The notes beneath the pieces were generated by a model. That model did not search any database. It worked only from the letters and a program-made list of their open reading frames with translations, and had not been told where the DNA came from. A stretch of 64,000 bases of DNA from a virus: the IMG/VR virus record IMGVR_UViG_3300020170_000003, positions 1 to 64,000 of that record. One strand, written 5' to 3'. Position numbers and translations under genes: made by a program. This document shows, one piece after another, positions 56,801 through 64,000 of this stretch; position 1 is the stretch's first letter, and every line of letters begins with the position of its first letter.

Positions 56801-59364
56801 CAGCCGTTTATTCCGATGCTGTTTATATCGCAACCGCCGTATCAATCATTGATGCCCGTGGATTTACTGGAAATCAGAATTGCGCCACGACGAATCCATT
56901 TGGCACAACCCATTCAACCAAGTGGATATTCAATGCAGGTTTACATGTTAATTTGACTAGATTCGCGGCTACACTTGGCCCAGCAACCTCTAGCCTGATT
57001 GCACCACCATCAGCCCCAACATTGGCCACGTCTACTACTACTGGCTCACTGGGAGCGGCTATCGGTGTTGGCGTTAAGGTAGAGTATGGAAACTTCGCTG
57101 GCCCTACGACGCCATCTTCTGAAGCCACAATTACTACAGGCGCAGGTACGACTAATATCGTCACCGTAACGTCTCCAGCCGTGGCATTTGGTGCAACGTG
57201 TTATGACGTTTTTTCTGCTACTCCAGTCGGGTCAGGATGGAAGAAGAATAATACTACTGGGTGTATTCCGCTAGGCACGAATTATGTCATTAAGAACATC
57301 GGAGCGGGCGCAATTCCAGATACAACTAATCTTGCGGCAAACGATCAGTATGAAGTGGACTTCGGTAATTCCACATGGTCAGCCGGTAATAGCTCCGGCG
57401 CAATTATTGCGGGTATTTCCAATACCTACATACATGACTTAAAGTTTGTAAACAATGGCACGGCTAATAATGGAAATGCTCTTGTCTATGTAAATAGTAA
57501 TCTAACTAACGTCATTCTAGATCGTATCGACGTATCAGGCGCATTACATGGAGTTGCTTCATTTACGAGCGGTAATATCCAAATAAGTAATATCCGCTGT
57601 TCTAACCCCACGGTAAGCGGGAGTTGCGTATTTGTCCTAACTGGAGACCATGTTAAGGTTTCAAACGTATCAATGTATTCTGGCGTGTGGCCCACTGGCG
57701 GCAATCTACAAGGTGTAGTTAATCTTAGCGGTTGTATCGATTGTAGCGTGGATGGTGTAACGGCAAACAATCTTGACATTTCCAATCTGGTTAATGGCGC
57801 AGCCATAATCGTGCAGGGCAGCAGCTTGCGCACTAATATTAATGACGTGAGTTGTGACGGACTTATAAATTCTGACTGTGTTCTTATTACTGCCATGTCG
57901 CTACAAACGAACATTACGAATGTGAACTGTGCCAATACGAAAGTAGGCACTGGGGCTGGCATCGGGGCCAATGCTAACAACGGTGATTGCCTGGACTTTT
58001 TTAGTGCGGGTCGCGTGAATGCTACCAGCATAAACTGCCAAAGTATGGGACTAGTCGGAGGTCAACAATTCCCCTGTTATGAGGTATTTAACGTAAGCGA
58101 AGTAGCCCTTAATAACTTAAACGCATATGACTCATCTGGCATCGGCCTGCGATTATTTGGCACTACGGGGGCCACGATCACGGGCGGGCATTTTAATCGC
58201 AATAAGGGCTCTGGCATTCAGGTTGAAGATACGTCTGCTGTAGTTACTTGTAATAACACTACCACGGTCACTTATGTCAGCGGCCAACCATTTGGCCCTT
58301 GGGCACCAGGAACCACGGTTCAAATAGGCGCTGGCCCTACTGCATTTCAATTGGCTTCCGTCCCTACATCAAGCAACACAATCACGCTTACCGCAGCCTG
58401 TAACCTCGGTGCATCTCAGGCGTTCAGCGTATACTCACAAGATACGCATATTGTCGGAGTACAAGCAGACGATAACGGACAAGGATTAGGTGGAGCTAAT
58501 ACACAGAGTGGTATTAGTGTACTTGGTCATTCTCAGGTGGATGTAGTTGGCGGTAGCATGAACGACAACCGCGCCACTGCTAGCAAGACCCAGCAATGGG
58601 GAATCAGCGCAACCCCAGCGGGTGGGCAGACGGCAAGGATGCGCGTGATAGGAGCAGATTTTACAAATAATCTAGGTGCAACATGCTCCGGCACAGAATA
58701 TGGTGCGAATGTTACTGGGAACCATGGGGCCTGCGACGGCAATAAACTTAGTGCATTCTTGTTTGATGATAACGTGGGGCCGAAGTGGACAATCGGGGCA
58801 GCCTCAACAGTAGATGCTTCGCTAAATATTCCAGCTGGTACTACTCCTACAACTCCAGTAGCAGGTGATTTTTGGAACGATGCTACCTCAGTAACCTACC
58901 GTGATCCTACATCTGGTATCAATCAATATATCCCGAAGAAAATATATCTCACAGGGAATTATACGAACTCAACCACTAGCTTAACGAATGTGACCAGTGG
59001 TAATACGCTAGCCTTCGCGGTTGCGGCAAACAAAGATTACGCAATCACATGCGAACTATTTTACCAAACTGCATCAACGGGTGGTTTGCAAATAGGATTT
59101 ACTGGCCCTGCGTCTCCTACGGCGGTAAATTACTCTGTGATGGTTGGCACTACTGCGACAACAATAAATAACGGCGAAGCAACGGCATTCACCACAAAGA
59201 TTCCCACTGTGGGTGTAGCCGCTACGGCAACGACTAACTTCCCGGCACATGTGGCCTTAATGCTTAGAAACGGAGCTAATGCGGGAACGGTGACACTTCA
59301 GGCAGCAAGCGTGGCAGCTGTCCAGTTAACTATCAATAACACATCATTCTGCACGGTACAGTGA
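53884..59364 (+). CDS. Giant tailspike-like protein with signal peptide and beta-helix
   Basis: 1826 residues. Signal-peptide-like start (MKIIPKSLTVILFCLSCFG) whose SLTVIL is encoded by palindrome copy 27. Residues ~30-600 contain diverged repeats (AHTFYGNNTSG / AHTFFGNNTAS; AHNLLSATHGDTTTHAVLRG) with CASC/CATC pairs. Residues ~610-750 hold the fibre domain LLDRILVKNQASSFQNGVYS. Residues ~1170-1600 look like a right-handed beta-helix, probably glycan-binding or cleaving. Palindrome copy 28 lies at 55023. Confidence 0.7.
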   Translation: MKIIPKSLTVILFCLSCFGQNLPNISTQTKGQLPTSRLSGQGVAGLCLQTDGLGGMSLLPCPGASSGTVTLFSAGSLSQLFTTSVSNPATTPTLNFALASFTAHTFYGNNTSGTAIPGAQSIGLSDLPGSGSVTVNTAGPLGGGGSLALGASLNLTCASCITSIPQLAITKTLVASNWINSYDSTTGLFTATRPAYTDLIGLPQLAVTKTAIASNWLRSFDSTTGLFTATQPATSDLSDFPSQAGNSGKFLSTNGTVLSFAAGGTGTVTSFSSGNLSPLFTTSVATATTTPSQSFSLSTASAHTFFGNNTASTTTPAYSVIGNGDLPGTGAVTLNTTAPITGGGSVALGNALTFACASCLTSVTAHNLLSATHGDTTTHAVLRGDLIAGIGVVPTWTAVAKGGTNTYPKWNASGDVISSTLAASGIGSPTSCTNQAVTAFTLSADAAPTSTCTTITSTFTSGTFSPNAHNILSVSHGDTTAASAVRGDGFFAIGASSTWQRLAHPVATGGYFKWNGTDVVASTGAASGTGSCASHSFETADNSDAAPTCTQPSASDLSDGTTGTGAVVRAISPALTGTPTSPTQSTGDNTTAIATDQFVTTAINNAIAGVNPAVAVQAASAAVLPNSPTYLNGASGIGATLTAGVTNTALVVDGYTPVLLDRILVKNQASSFQNGVYSVSQVSGIGLAWILTRALDYDQPSDMNNTGAIPVANGIVNLDTSWVQTSQVTTVGTDAVTFTQFSLNPTTLVVNTRNINTTSPITGGGNLTADRTIACATCVTSSSPGPGIAHFSGSTQAVTSSPITSTDTTGTFPATAHNLLSATHGDSTTGTVARGDVITGQGVSAAWARLAKGAASQCLQMDGTATDVTWGSCATGGTGASTADTFITVAHDADLTAERILSCTSGDLTCTDGGANNAFTLDTGANIPKTTTSNTYSTGTSQNMDTITAKYWGSAPIFDATKYTGTDMCDKIAAVYSDAVYIATAVSIIDARGFTGNQNCATTNPFGTTHSTKWIFNAGLHVNLTRFAATLGPATSSLIAPPSAPTLATSTTTGSLGAAIGVGVKVEYGNFAGPTTPSSEATITTGAGTTNIVTVTSPAVAFGATCYDVFSATPVGSGWKKNNTTGCIPLGTNYVIKNIGAGAIPDTTNLAANDQYEVDFGNSTWSAGNSSGAIIAGISNTYIHDLKFVNNGTANNGNALVYVNSNLTNVILDRIDVSGALHGVASFTSGNIQISNIRCSNPTVSGSCVFVLTGDHVKVSNVSMYSGVWPTGGNLQGVVNLSGCIDCSVDGVTANNLDISNLVNGAAIIVQGSSLRTNINDVSCDGLINSDCVLITAMSLQTNITNVNCANTKVGTGAGIGANANNGDCLDFFSAGRVNATSINCQSMGLVGGQQFPCYEVFNVSEVALNNLNAYDSSGIGLRLFGTTGATITGGHFNRNKGSGIQVEDTSAVVTCNNTTTVTYVSGQPFGPWAPGTTVQIGAGPTAFQLASVPTSSNTITLTAACNLGASQAFSVYSQDTHIVGVQADDNGQGLGGANTQSGISVLGHSQVDVVGGSMNDNRATASKTQQWGISATPAGGQTARMRVIGADFTNNLGATCSGTEYGANVTGNHGACDGNKLSAFLFDDNVGPKWTIGAASTVDASLNIPAGTTPTTPVAGDFWNDATSVTYRDPTSGINQYIPKKIYLTGNYTNSTTSLTNVTSGNTLAFAVAANKDYAITCELFYQTASTGGLQIGFTGPASPTAVNYSVMVGTTATTINNGEATAFTTKIPTVGVAATATTNFPAHVALMLRNGANAGTVTLQAASVAAVQLTINNTSFCTVQ
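53902..53918. repeat. 17-bp dispersed palindrome, copy 27 (TACT type)
   Basis: AGTCTCACGGTAATACT; within the signal-peptide codons of the tailspike. Confidence 0.85.
55023..55039. repeat. 17-bp dispersed palindrome, copy 28
   Basis: AGTCTTACGGGGAGACT; inside the tailspike gene. Confidence 0.8.
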
Positions 59365-59401
59365 TAGTTAGAATTTAAATGTATAGTAATAAAAGTTCTA
59401 A

Positions 59402-59418
59402 AGTCTTGCGGTAAGATA
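59402..59418. repeat. 17-bp dispersed palindrome, copy 29
   Basis: AGTCTTGCGGTAAGATA; 5 nt before the neck-protein ATG. Confidence 0.8.
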
Positions 59419-59423
59419 AATCT

Positions 59424-60095
59424 ATGAGCACATCGGCCACGGGTGGATACTTAATCCCGATAGCTACTAATGCTATTGAAGACGAATCCCTACGTGTGTT
59501 CTTTCAGCAAATAGTTTCAGGGATAACTGGAATAAATGGAACTATGGTTAGACCACGCTGGCAGGTAGAGCCACCTAATATGCCATCATTCGGAACGGAT
59601 TGGGCAAGTATAGGGGTGGTAAAAAGACAGCGCGACGTGAATGCCTACGTAAAGCATGTGAGCAGAAATGATACGAATGGAAATAATATTGGCACCGATT
59701 TTGTCCATCGCACTGAAGTCCTAGATATTCTCTGCTCTTTCTATGGACCTAACTGTGAAAGTAAGTCAGAATTACTGGCCATGGGGCTAGAGGTAGATCA
59801 AAACCGCGAAATCATGCAACAGTTGGGATATGGTCTAATCTGCGTTGAAGATGCTGTAATGCTGGCCGACTTACAGAACGATAGATGGCTGACAAGGATT
59901 GATCTTCCATTCCAGATGAGACGCGCACAACTCTACCAATATCCAGTCCTAGATATAATCGCAGCCCAAGGAACAATTGTAGAGGACATTGGCGGGGTCA
60001 ATGTTACAATTCAGGTGGCACAGCAACCATCATTCGGATTTAACGTAAGCAATGGAATCGTGCAAGGGTTTGGTACTGGAAATTGGATGCCCTAA
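59424..60095 (+). CDS. Neck protein, LIC_12616/gp12-like family
   Basis: 223 residues. RPRWQVEPPNMPSFGTDWAS, RTEVLDILCSFYGPNCESKS, LPFQMRRAQLYQYPVLDIIA match the neck-terminator family that precedes the sheath in similar phages. Palindrome copy 29 ends 5 nt before ATG 59424 and provides a TAAGAT -10-like sequence. Confidence 0.75.
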   Translation: MSTSATGGYLIPIATNAIEDESLRVFFQQIVSGITGINGTMVRPRWQVEPPNMPSFGTDWASIGVVKRQRDVNAYVKHVSRNDTNGNNIGTDFVHRTEVLDILCSFYGPNCESKSELLAMGLEVDQNREIMQQLGYGLICVEDAVMLADLQNDRWLTRIDLPFQMRRAQLYQYPVLDIIAAQGTIVEDIGGVNVTIQVAQQPSFGFNVSNGIVQGFGTGNWMP

Positions 60096-60096
60096 A

Positions 60097-60113
60097 AGTC
60101 TTGCGGTGAGACT
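60097..60113. repeat. 17-bp dispersed palindrome, copy 30
   Basis: AGTCTTGCGGTGAGACT; 1 nt after the neck-protein TAA, upstream of the sheath SD. Confidence 0.9.
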
Positions 60114-60127
60114 AGGAGATTGAAAGT

Positions 60128-61618
60128 ATGGCGATACCTAACACATTACCAGTAAGCAGACTAATTAATGTCACGGTAAGTCTCCTACCTACAGCCGCGC
60201 AATCCCAAAATCTTAGTTCCTGTCTGGTAATCGGTAGCAGCACGGTAATTGATGTAGTTTCCAGAATGAGAAGCTACAATACGCTTACTGCCGTGGCTAC
60301 AGACTTCGGAACATCTGCACCAGAATATCTTGCAGCTAATCTCTGGTTTCAGCAAAACCCACAGCCCCAGCAATTGTTAATTGGAAGGTGGGCAAAGACT
60401 GCCAGCTCTGGGCAATTGTTTTGTGGCCCATTGTTGGCAGCGAATCTTCTGTTGACTGCATGGACTGGAATTACGACAGGGTCGTTCAAGGTGCAAGTTG
60501 ATGGCGGCTCGCTGCAAAGCATACTCAGTCTGAATTTCTCCGCTGCCTTAAGTCTTTCTGGAGTGGCTGGAATCATTACAGCGGCAATCACGGGTGCAGT
60601 TTGTACTTATGATTCAGTGAACAGTCGATTCGTATTTACTAGTTCAACTACAGGCGCAACTAGCAGCGTATCCTTCCTTACGGCTGGAGCAAGCGGAGTC
60701 GATATCAGTAACCAGCTTAACGGAAGAAATACGGCTGGTAATGGGGCGTATGTCGCAAACGGAATTGTCGCAGAATCGGCTCTAGCAGCGGCCACGATAT
60801 TCGATGGTATCTTTGGGCAGCAATGGTACGGACTGGTCGCTCCTGAGGCCGTAGACGCTGACCACATAGCTGTTGCTGGGTTCATTGAAGGCACAAATAC
60901 CAAGCATTACTATGGAGTAACCACGCAATCGGCTGGAGTATTGGTTCCGGCAACGACAAGCGATATTGCATCAGTTCTACAAGCTCTCGGATACAACAAA
61001 ACGGCAGTCCAGTACAGCAGCCAAAGCGCGTATGCGGTAATGAGTTATCTTGCGCGAATCCTGCCAACGGACTACACCGGAAACCAGACAGTAATTACGT
61101 TGATGTACAAACAAGAGCCAGGAATCGTGGCCGAAAATTTGACGGCAACTCAGGCCAACAGCGTAGCGCAAAAGAATGCCAATGTGTTTGTGGCCTACAA
61201 CAACAACACGGCCATTATTCAAAATGGTGTAAGCTGCTCAGGACAATTCACGGATACCATTGTAGGAGCAGATGCGTTTGCTATCGCAATCCAAACGGCA
61301 CTCTACAATCAGTTATTCACGATTCCCACTAAGGTAGCGCAGACAGATAGAGGCATGCACATCTTGACCACGGCTGTAACGGCGGTCTGCATTCAATATG
61401 TACAGGATGGATACCTTGCGCCTGGAACGTGGACATCAGCTGGTTTTGGGTCACTCAATACTAACGATCTAATGCCGGGATATTATGTTTACGCCCCGCC
61501 AGTATCAACACAATCGGCAGCGGCAAGAGCTGCAAGAATTGCCGTACCGATTCAAGTGGCGGCGAAACTAGCAGGGGCAGTGCATACGGCCAGCGTAGCG
61601 ATAACGGTCAATCCGTAA
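60128..61618 (+). CDS. Tail sheath protein (DUF3383)
   Basis: 496 residues. NTLPVSRLINVTVSLLPTAA, YLAANLWFQQNPQPQQLLIG, QQWYGLVAPEAVDADHIAVA, VNAQ-like TQANSVAQKNANVFVAYNNN, and C-terminal YYVYAPPVSTQSAAARAARI match DUF3383 sheath proteins. Contractile tube sheath, defining myovirus morphology. SD TAGGAGATTG. Confidence 0.9.
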   Translation: MAIPNTLPVSRLINVTVSLLPTAAQSQNLSSCLVIGSSTVIDVVSRMRSYNTLTAVATDFGTSAPEYLAANLWFQQNPQPQQLLIGRWAKTASSGQLFCGPLLAANLLLTAWTGITTGSFKVQVDGGSLQSILSLNFSAALSLSGVAGIITAAITGAVCTYDSVNSRFVFTSSTTGATSSVSFLTAGASGVDISNQLNGRNTAGNGAYVANGIVAESALAAATIFDGIFGQQWYGLVAPEAVDADHIAVAGFIEGTNTKHYYGVTTQSAGVLVPATTSDIASVLQALGYNKTAVQYSSQSAYAVMSYLARILPTDYTGNQTVITLMYKQEPGIVAENLTATQANSVAQKNANVFVAYNNNTAIIQNGVSCSGQFTDTIVGADAFAIAIQTALYNQLFTIPTKVAQTDRGMHILTTAVTAVCIQYVQDGYLAPGTWTSAGFGSLNTNDLMPGYYVYAPPVSTQSAAARAARIAVPIQVAAKLAGAVHTASVAITVNP

Positions 61619-61620
61619 AA

Positions 61621-61634
61621 GTTTTTATGATAAT
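61621..61634. promoter_or_regulatory. 14-bp operator-like site before the 61639 gene
   Basis: GTTTTTATGATAAT matches 12 of 14 positions of GTTA-N3-TGATAAC. It starts 2 nt after the sheath stop. A -10 is not obvious. Confidence 0.4.
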
Positions 61635-61638
61635 TAAA

Positions 61639-61770
61639 ATGAAACAATATTGGGAAGACTCAGAAGTACGAGGGCTAGCAACGGAACACACGTTTGTTTC
61701 TGCACAACGCGAAGATCATGCCTGTTCCATTTGTGGAATGCTTCATAAATTAAAGGCGCCAAAACGTTAA
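61639..61770 (+). CDS. Small CxxC protein (43 aa)
   Basis: MKQYWEDSEVRGLATEHTFV, then DHACSICGMLHKLKAPKR. Lies between sheath and tube with an operator-like GTTTTTATGATAAT (61621-61634) directly before its ATG. Another small moron-like gene. Confidence 0.5.
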   Translation: MKQYWEDSEVRGLATEHTFVSAQREDHACSICGMLHKLKAPKR

Positions 61771-61788
61771 GGTTAGGAGATAAATACC

Positions 61789-62259
61789 ATGCCGGGACAG
61801 GTAGCGTTTACATACTCATTCAAAGACGTTCAAGCCACGCTTACGGGGCCGGGCGGTAGCATCTCTCTGGGCAATGGAGCGGGGAACGCGGAAGAAGGAA
61901 TTACTTGTGAGCAGATTGAAGACAAGACTTCATGGCAGGTAGGAGCTGACGGTTCCGTAGCTTTTAGTCTTCATGCTGCCCAGATTTACCGCGTAACAAT
62001 TCGGCTGCTTAAGACAAGTCCCACGAATCAGCAGTTATCGCAAATGCTCACGTTTCAAAGAACAAGCTCCCTATTCTGGGGGCAGAATACTATCGTAGTG
62101 AGCAACGTAATTACTGGCGATCAATACAACGGAGCACAGGCGGCATTCGTTAAATTCCCTGCCAACAACTATGCTAAAGAAGCGAGAAACGTGGAATGGG
62201 AATTGGTCGTAGGCCACATGACGGAGATTCTTGGCGGGGCAGGATTGCTGATTACATAA
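61789..62259 (+). CDS. Tail tube protein (DUF3277)
   Basis: 156 residues. VAFTYSFKDVQATLTGPGGS, SLHAAQIYRVTIRLLKTSPT, NQQLSQMLTFQR and KEARNVEWELVVGHMTEILG are the DUF3277 pattern. Forms the inner tail tube. SD TTAGGAGAT. TAA is 1 nt from palindrome copy 31. Confidence 0.88.
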   Translation: MPGQVAFTYSFKDVQATLTGPGGSISLGNGAGNAEEGITCEQIEDKTSWQVGADGSVAFSLHAAQIYRVTIRLLKTSPTNQQLSQMLTFQRTSSLFWGQNTIVVSNVITGDQYNGAQAAFVKFPANNYAKEARNVEWELVVGHMTEILGGAGLLIT

Positions 62260-62260
62260 A

Positions 62261-62277
62261 AGTCTTACTGTAAGACT
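62261..62277. repeat. 17-bp dispersed palindrome, copy 31 (perfect)
   Basis: AGTCTTACTGTAAGACT; identical to copy 26, 1 nt after the tube TAA. Confidence 0.92.
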
Positions 62278-62291
62278 GCGAGGGACGAACA

Positions 62292-62459
62292 ATGGTGATA
62301 TTTCTACCTTTCCTTGTGTGCATCATTGGGGCGATTATCGTCCTGATTACCTATCCCCAAAATAACAGATGGACTGAAATAGGCAGGGCTATGCTTTGGA
62401 TGGGGCTGGTAGCCTTCCTGCTCACATATCATGGGCAACCTTTCACGGTTACAAGGTAA
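62292..62459 (+). CDS. Two-helix membrane protein (55 aa)
   Basis: ATG 62292. FLPFLVCIIGAIIVLITY and AMLWMGLVAFLLTYH are two transmembrane helices with short loops. Size fits a small holin-like protein; location after the tail tube is unusual for one. SD AGGGACG. Confidence 0.55.
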   Translation: MVIFLPFLVCIIGAIIVLITYPQNNRWTEIGRAMLWMGLVAFLLTYHGQPFTVTR

Positions 62460-62482
62460 GAAGAGGTAAAGATGGTTTCATT

Positions 62483-62629
62483 ATGGCAGCAGTCAAGAAA
62501 ACCCAAAAATGCCCCAAGTGCAGAGGATTCGGGCAAACTACTTGCCCGAAGTGCAAAGGCGAAGGTGAAATAGTTGTTGCCATAGACGGTAAACCGATAA
62601 ATACCAAGAAAGCAGCAGCGGGAAAATGA
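62483..62629 (+). CDS. DnaJ-type zinc-finger small protein (48 aa)
   Basis: KCPKCRGFGQTTCPKCKGEG carries two CxxCxGxG repeats as in DnaJ's central zinc finger. SD AAGAGG before ATG 62483. ATGA overlap with the next gene. Confidence 0.65.
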   Translation: MAAVKKTQKCPKCRGFGQTTCPKCKGEGEIVVAIDGKPINTKKAAAGK

Positions 62630-63945
62630 GTATATTAATTAATACTGTTCCTCTGATATCCCTCACGCAACATAATTGTTCTAACTCGCCAAGCTACAAT
62701 AAGGAAAACTTCCCCAAGCTATTTACAGGGCGAACATTCAAGGATTTATCTCTTACTCCCTACCCAGTCGATTCGAGTGTGATGGACGATAGCCTTAATC
62801 CCGCGTCTCCCATGAACATCTGTAAAGACTCACTTCGTAAGTTGATGCCGCCAAGCTGGAAAGGTAAGCTTGTAAAATTCTGGCAAGCATTCTTGTACGA
62901 TGGAATCTCTCATCCCGCAATCGGTTATCTCAATAACGATCCATCGGTAATCGCACGACAAGTTGAAGATAGCAGGGGATTCGATGTAAACACGGTCGAT
63001 TTGTATGGAGCAAACTTCAAAGGGGCGGGGAATGATTTTGTAATGGATGCGCTTGCGGCATCCTGCTCCAAGAATAGTCAAACATTCTACGCAACATTCG
63101 ATCAGCAGTGCTTAACATCAGCGACGAACGGAATTCAAGCGAGTCAATATCAAGCTGCACTTATTTCCTACATTAACCATATAGTAGATAAATACTTTGG
63201 TCATCCAGCGTATGAGAAGTATCAGGGAAGGCCATTGCTGGCGTTCTGGGGCTTCGGTAGGACACTGAGAGGGGTTACCCTTGATTGGCAGAAGATCAAG
63301 AGCGCAATACGCGGTAATCCGTGGATAGTTCTATATCAGGCAGAAGCATTCTCGATTCCAGGTTCCGATGGTGGAATGAGCTGGTTGCCTACTGGTGCTA
63401 CGGCAACTAATCCGTCAGGGTCAAACTATCTCAAAAGTTATATGCTTCCGGCAATGGCCGCGCATCCCGATAAAATCGCCATAGGATCGGCATGGGCGAA
63501 GTTCAACGGCACAAATACTTTCTCTAAGGCATGGTCGCAAGGTAAATACTTGGATGGCATGGGTGGAATGACGCTACTGGAAACGATGGCAATCAATGCG
63601 GCATTTTCATCTCTTCATAACCTTCCCTACCTACAACTGGTTTGGGACGATAATCAAGAGGGAGATGCGCTGATAAATGGCGTACAAAATGATGTTGCTA
63701 TAGCCGCTAAAGTGACCGGAACGCAATTGACTTGGACGGTAACAGGGCATGAGCAGACCATTTCATCCTATGATATTTATGCTTCGGCCACTGAAGCAGA
63801 TGTATATAAGCTTGGATCAATTGCTACCGATGATCCCAAAGTATTTGATTTAAAGAACTCTCTAGTGGACTTTGGTTCACAGAATTTCTATGTCTACGCA
63901 GTGGGACAGCCATGTATTCAAAACCATTTAATTAAGGCAGCCTGA
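62626..63945 (+). CDS. Glycoside hydrolase GH71/GH99-like protein
   Basis: 439 residues. A TIM-barrel-like pattern as in GH71/GH99-type enzymes: WQAFLYDGISHPAIGYLNND, RGFDVNTVDLYGANFKG, KYQGRPLLAFWGFGR, WIVLYQAEAFSIPGSDGG, QLVWDDNQEGDALINGV. A small beta domain (~350-430: VTGTQLTWTVTGHEQTISSY) ends it. Sits between tail tube and the tape-measure region, so it may be virion-borne and degrade host glycans. Family assignment is tentative. Confidence 0.55.
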   Translation: MSILINTVPLISLTQHNCSNSPSYNKENFPKLFTGRTFKDLSLTPYPVDSSVMDDSLNPASPMNICKDSLRKLMPPSWKGKLVKFWQAFLYDGISHPAIGYLNNDPSVIARQVEDSRGFDVNTVDLYGANFKGAGNDFVMDALAASCSKNSQTFYATFDQQCLTSATNGIQASQYQAALISYINHIVDKYFGHPAYEKYQGRPLLAFWGFGRTLRGVTLDWQKIKSAIRGNPWIVLYQAEAFSIPGSDGGMSWLPTGATATNPSGSNYLKSYMLPAMAAHPDKIAIGSAWAKFNGTNTFSKAWSQGKYLDGMGGMTLLETMAINAAFSSLHNLPYLQLVWDDNQEGDALINGVQNDVAIAAKVTGTQLTWTVTGHEQTISSYDIYASATEADVYKLGSIATDDPKVFDLKNSLVDFGSQNFYVYAVGQPCIQNHLIKAA

Positions 63946-63951
63946 GGTAAG

Positions 63952-64000
63952 ATGAGCGAAGAACTAGAACAACTGAAGGTATTATCCGCACAGCAGCCAT
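63952..64000 (+). CDS. Start of next tail gene (partial)
   Basis: ATG 63952 after GAGGTAAG; 16 codons visible (MSEELEQLKVLSAQQP), continuing past the window. Position after the tube gene suggests a tail assembly chaperone or tape measure. Confidence 0.5.
   Translation, partial: MSEELEQLKVLSAQQP

Noticed and set aside
2005-62277. Reading the 17-bp palindromes as rho-independent terminators
   Set aside because: The stem is at most 7-8 bp, AT-rich, with a 1-3 nt loop and no consistent T-run; some lie inside genes and immediately before starts.
1-64000. CRISPR array, tRNA, rRNA, integrase or tyrosine-recombinase gene
   Set aside because: I saw no regular spacer-repeat array, no tRNA-like cloverleaf, and no integrase; the dispersed palindromes are single copies, not tandem arrays. 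Lysogeny therefore remains unproven.

Overview
The window is almost entirely one double-stranded DNA tailed phage (or a prophage of one), with a contractile tail (myovirus morphology). The evidence is a head-to-tail gene order containing terminase subunits, a DUF1073 portal, a Mu F-like protein, a DUF2213 protease/scaffold, a DUF2184 capsid protein, a DUF3383 sheath, a tube protein, and a gp25/gpJ/Gp138-type baseplate. Nearly all genes lie on the + strand, tightly packed and often overlapping. The host cannot be named. Many promoters have a -10 box only 4-12 nt before the ATG (leaderless or nearly so), while other genes have strong Shine-Dalgarno (SD) sites. The signal-peptide 'tail fibre-like' proteins recall soil Acidobacteriota, but that is a guess.

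Layout: 1-1000 is the C-terminus of the tape-measure protein with a lytic transglycosylase domain. 1-14040 is tail, baseplate and fibre genes, interrupted by accessory genes: DUF1643, radical SAM, HNH, and a minus-strand lipoprotein unit. 14058-15323 holds small membrane/coiled-coil genes and the glucosaminidase endolysin. 15.4-27.4 kb is the early/accessory region: a large Ea22-like protein, many Cys-rich small proteins, a free-standing DnaB N-terminal domain and a PD-(D/E)XK nuclease. 27.7-34.7 kb is replication and recombination (winged-helix initiator-like protein, DnaB helicase, RusA) plus a scar made of a transposase fragment joined to a DUF3440 fragment. 34.7-36.4 kb has a lipoprotein and a holin-like membrane protein, closed by a good terminator. 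36.5-40.2 kb is small genes and an XRE regulator. 40.3-62.3 kb is packaging, head, neck, a giant exported-looking tailspike, sheath and tube. The window ends at a glycosidase-like gene and the start of one more gene. Because it ends just downstream of the tail tube and begins inside the tape-measure protein, it fits a circularly permuted genome of slightly over 64 kb cut in the tape-measure region.

The most striking non-coding content is three families of repeated sites. (1) A 17-bp palindrome, AGTCTYRCNGYRAGACT, occurs at least 31 times from 2005 to 62277, mostly at gene ends and often overlapping or supplying the stop codon. (2) A 14-bp operator-like palindrome, GTTA-N6-TAAC (typically GTTATCAAAATAAC), lies inside about a dozen promoters that mostly drive accessory genes scattered through the genome. 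(3) Arrays of three 10-bp-phased AATGCCC-like repeats lie about 80-90 bp upstream of three of those promoters. Together they suggest genome-wide coordinated control, perhaps read by the XRE protein at 37840 and the basic, possibly ParB-like protein at 30971. All functional readings of these sites are inference.
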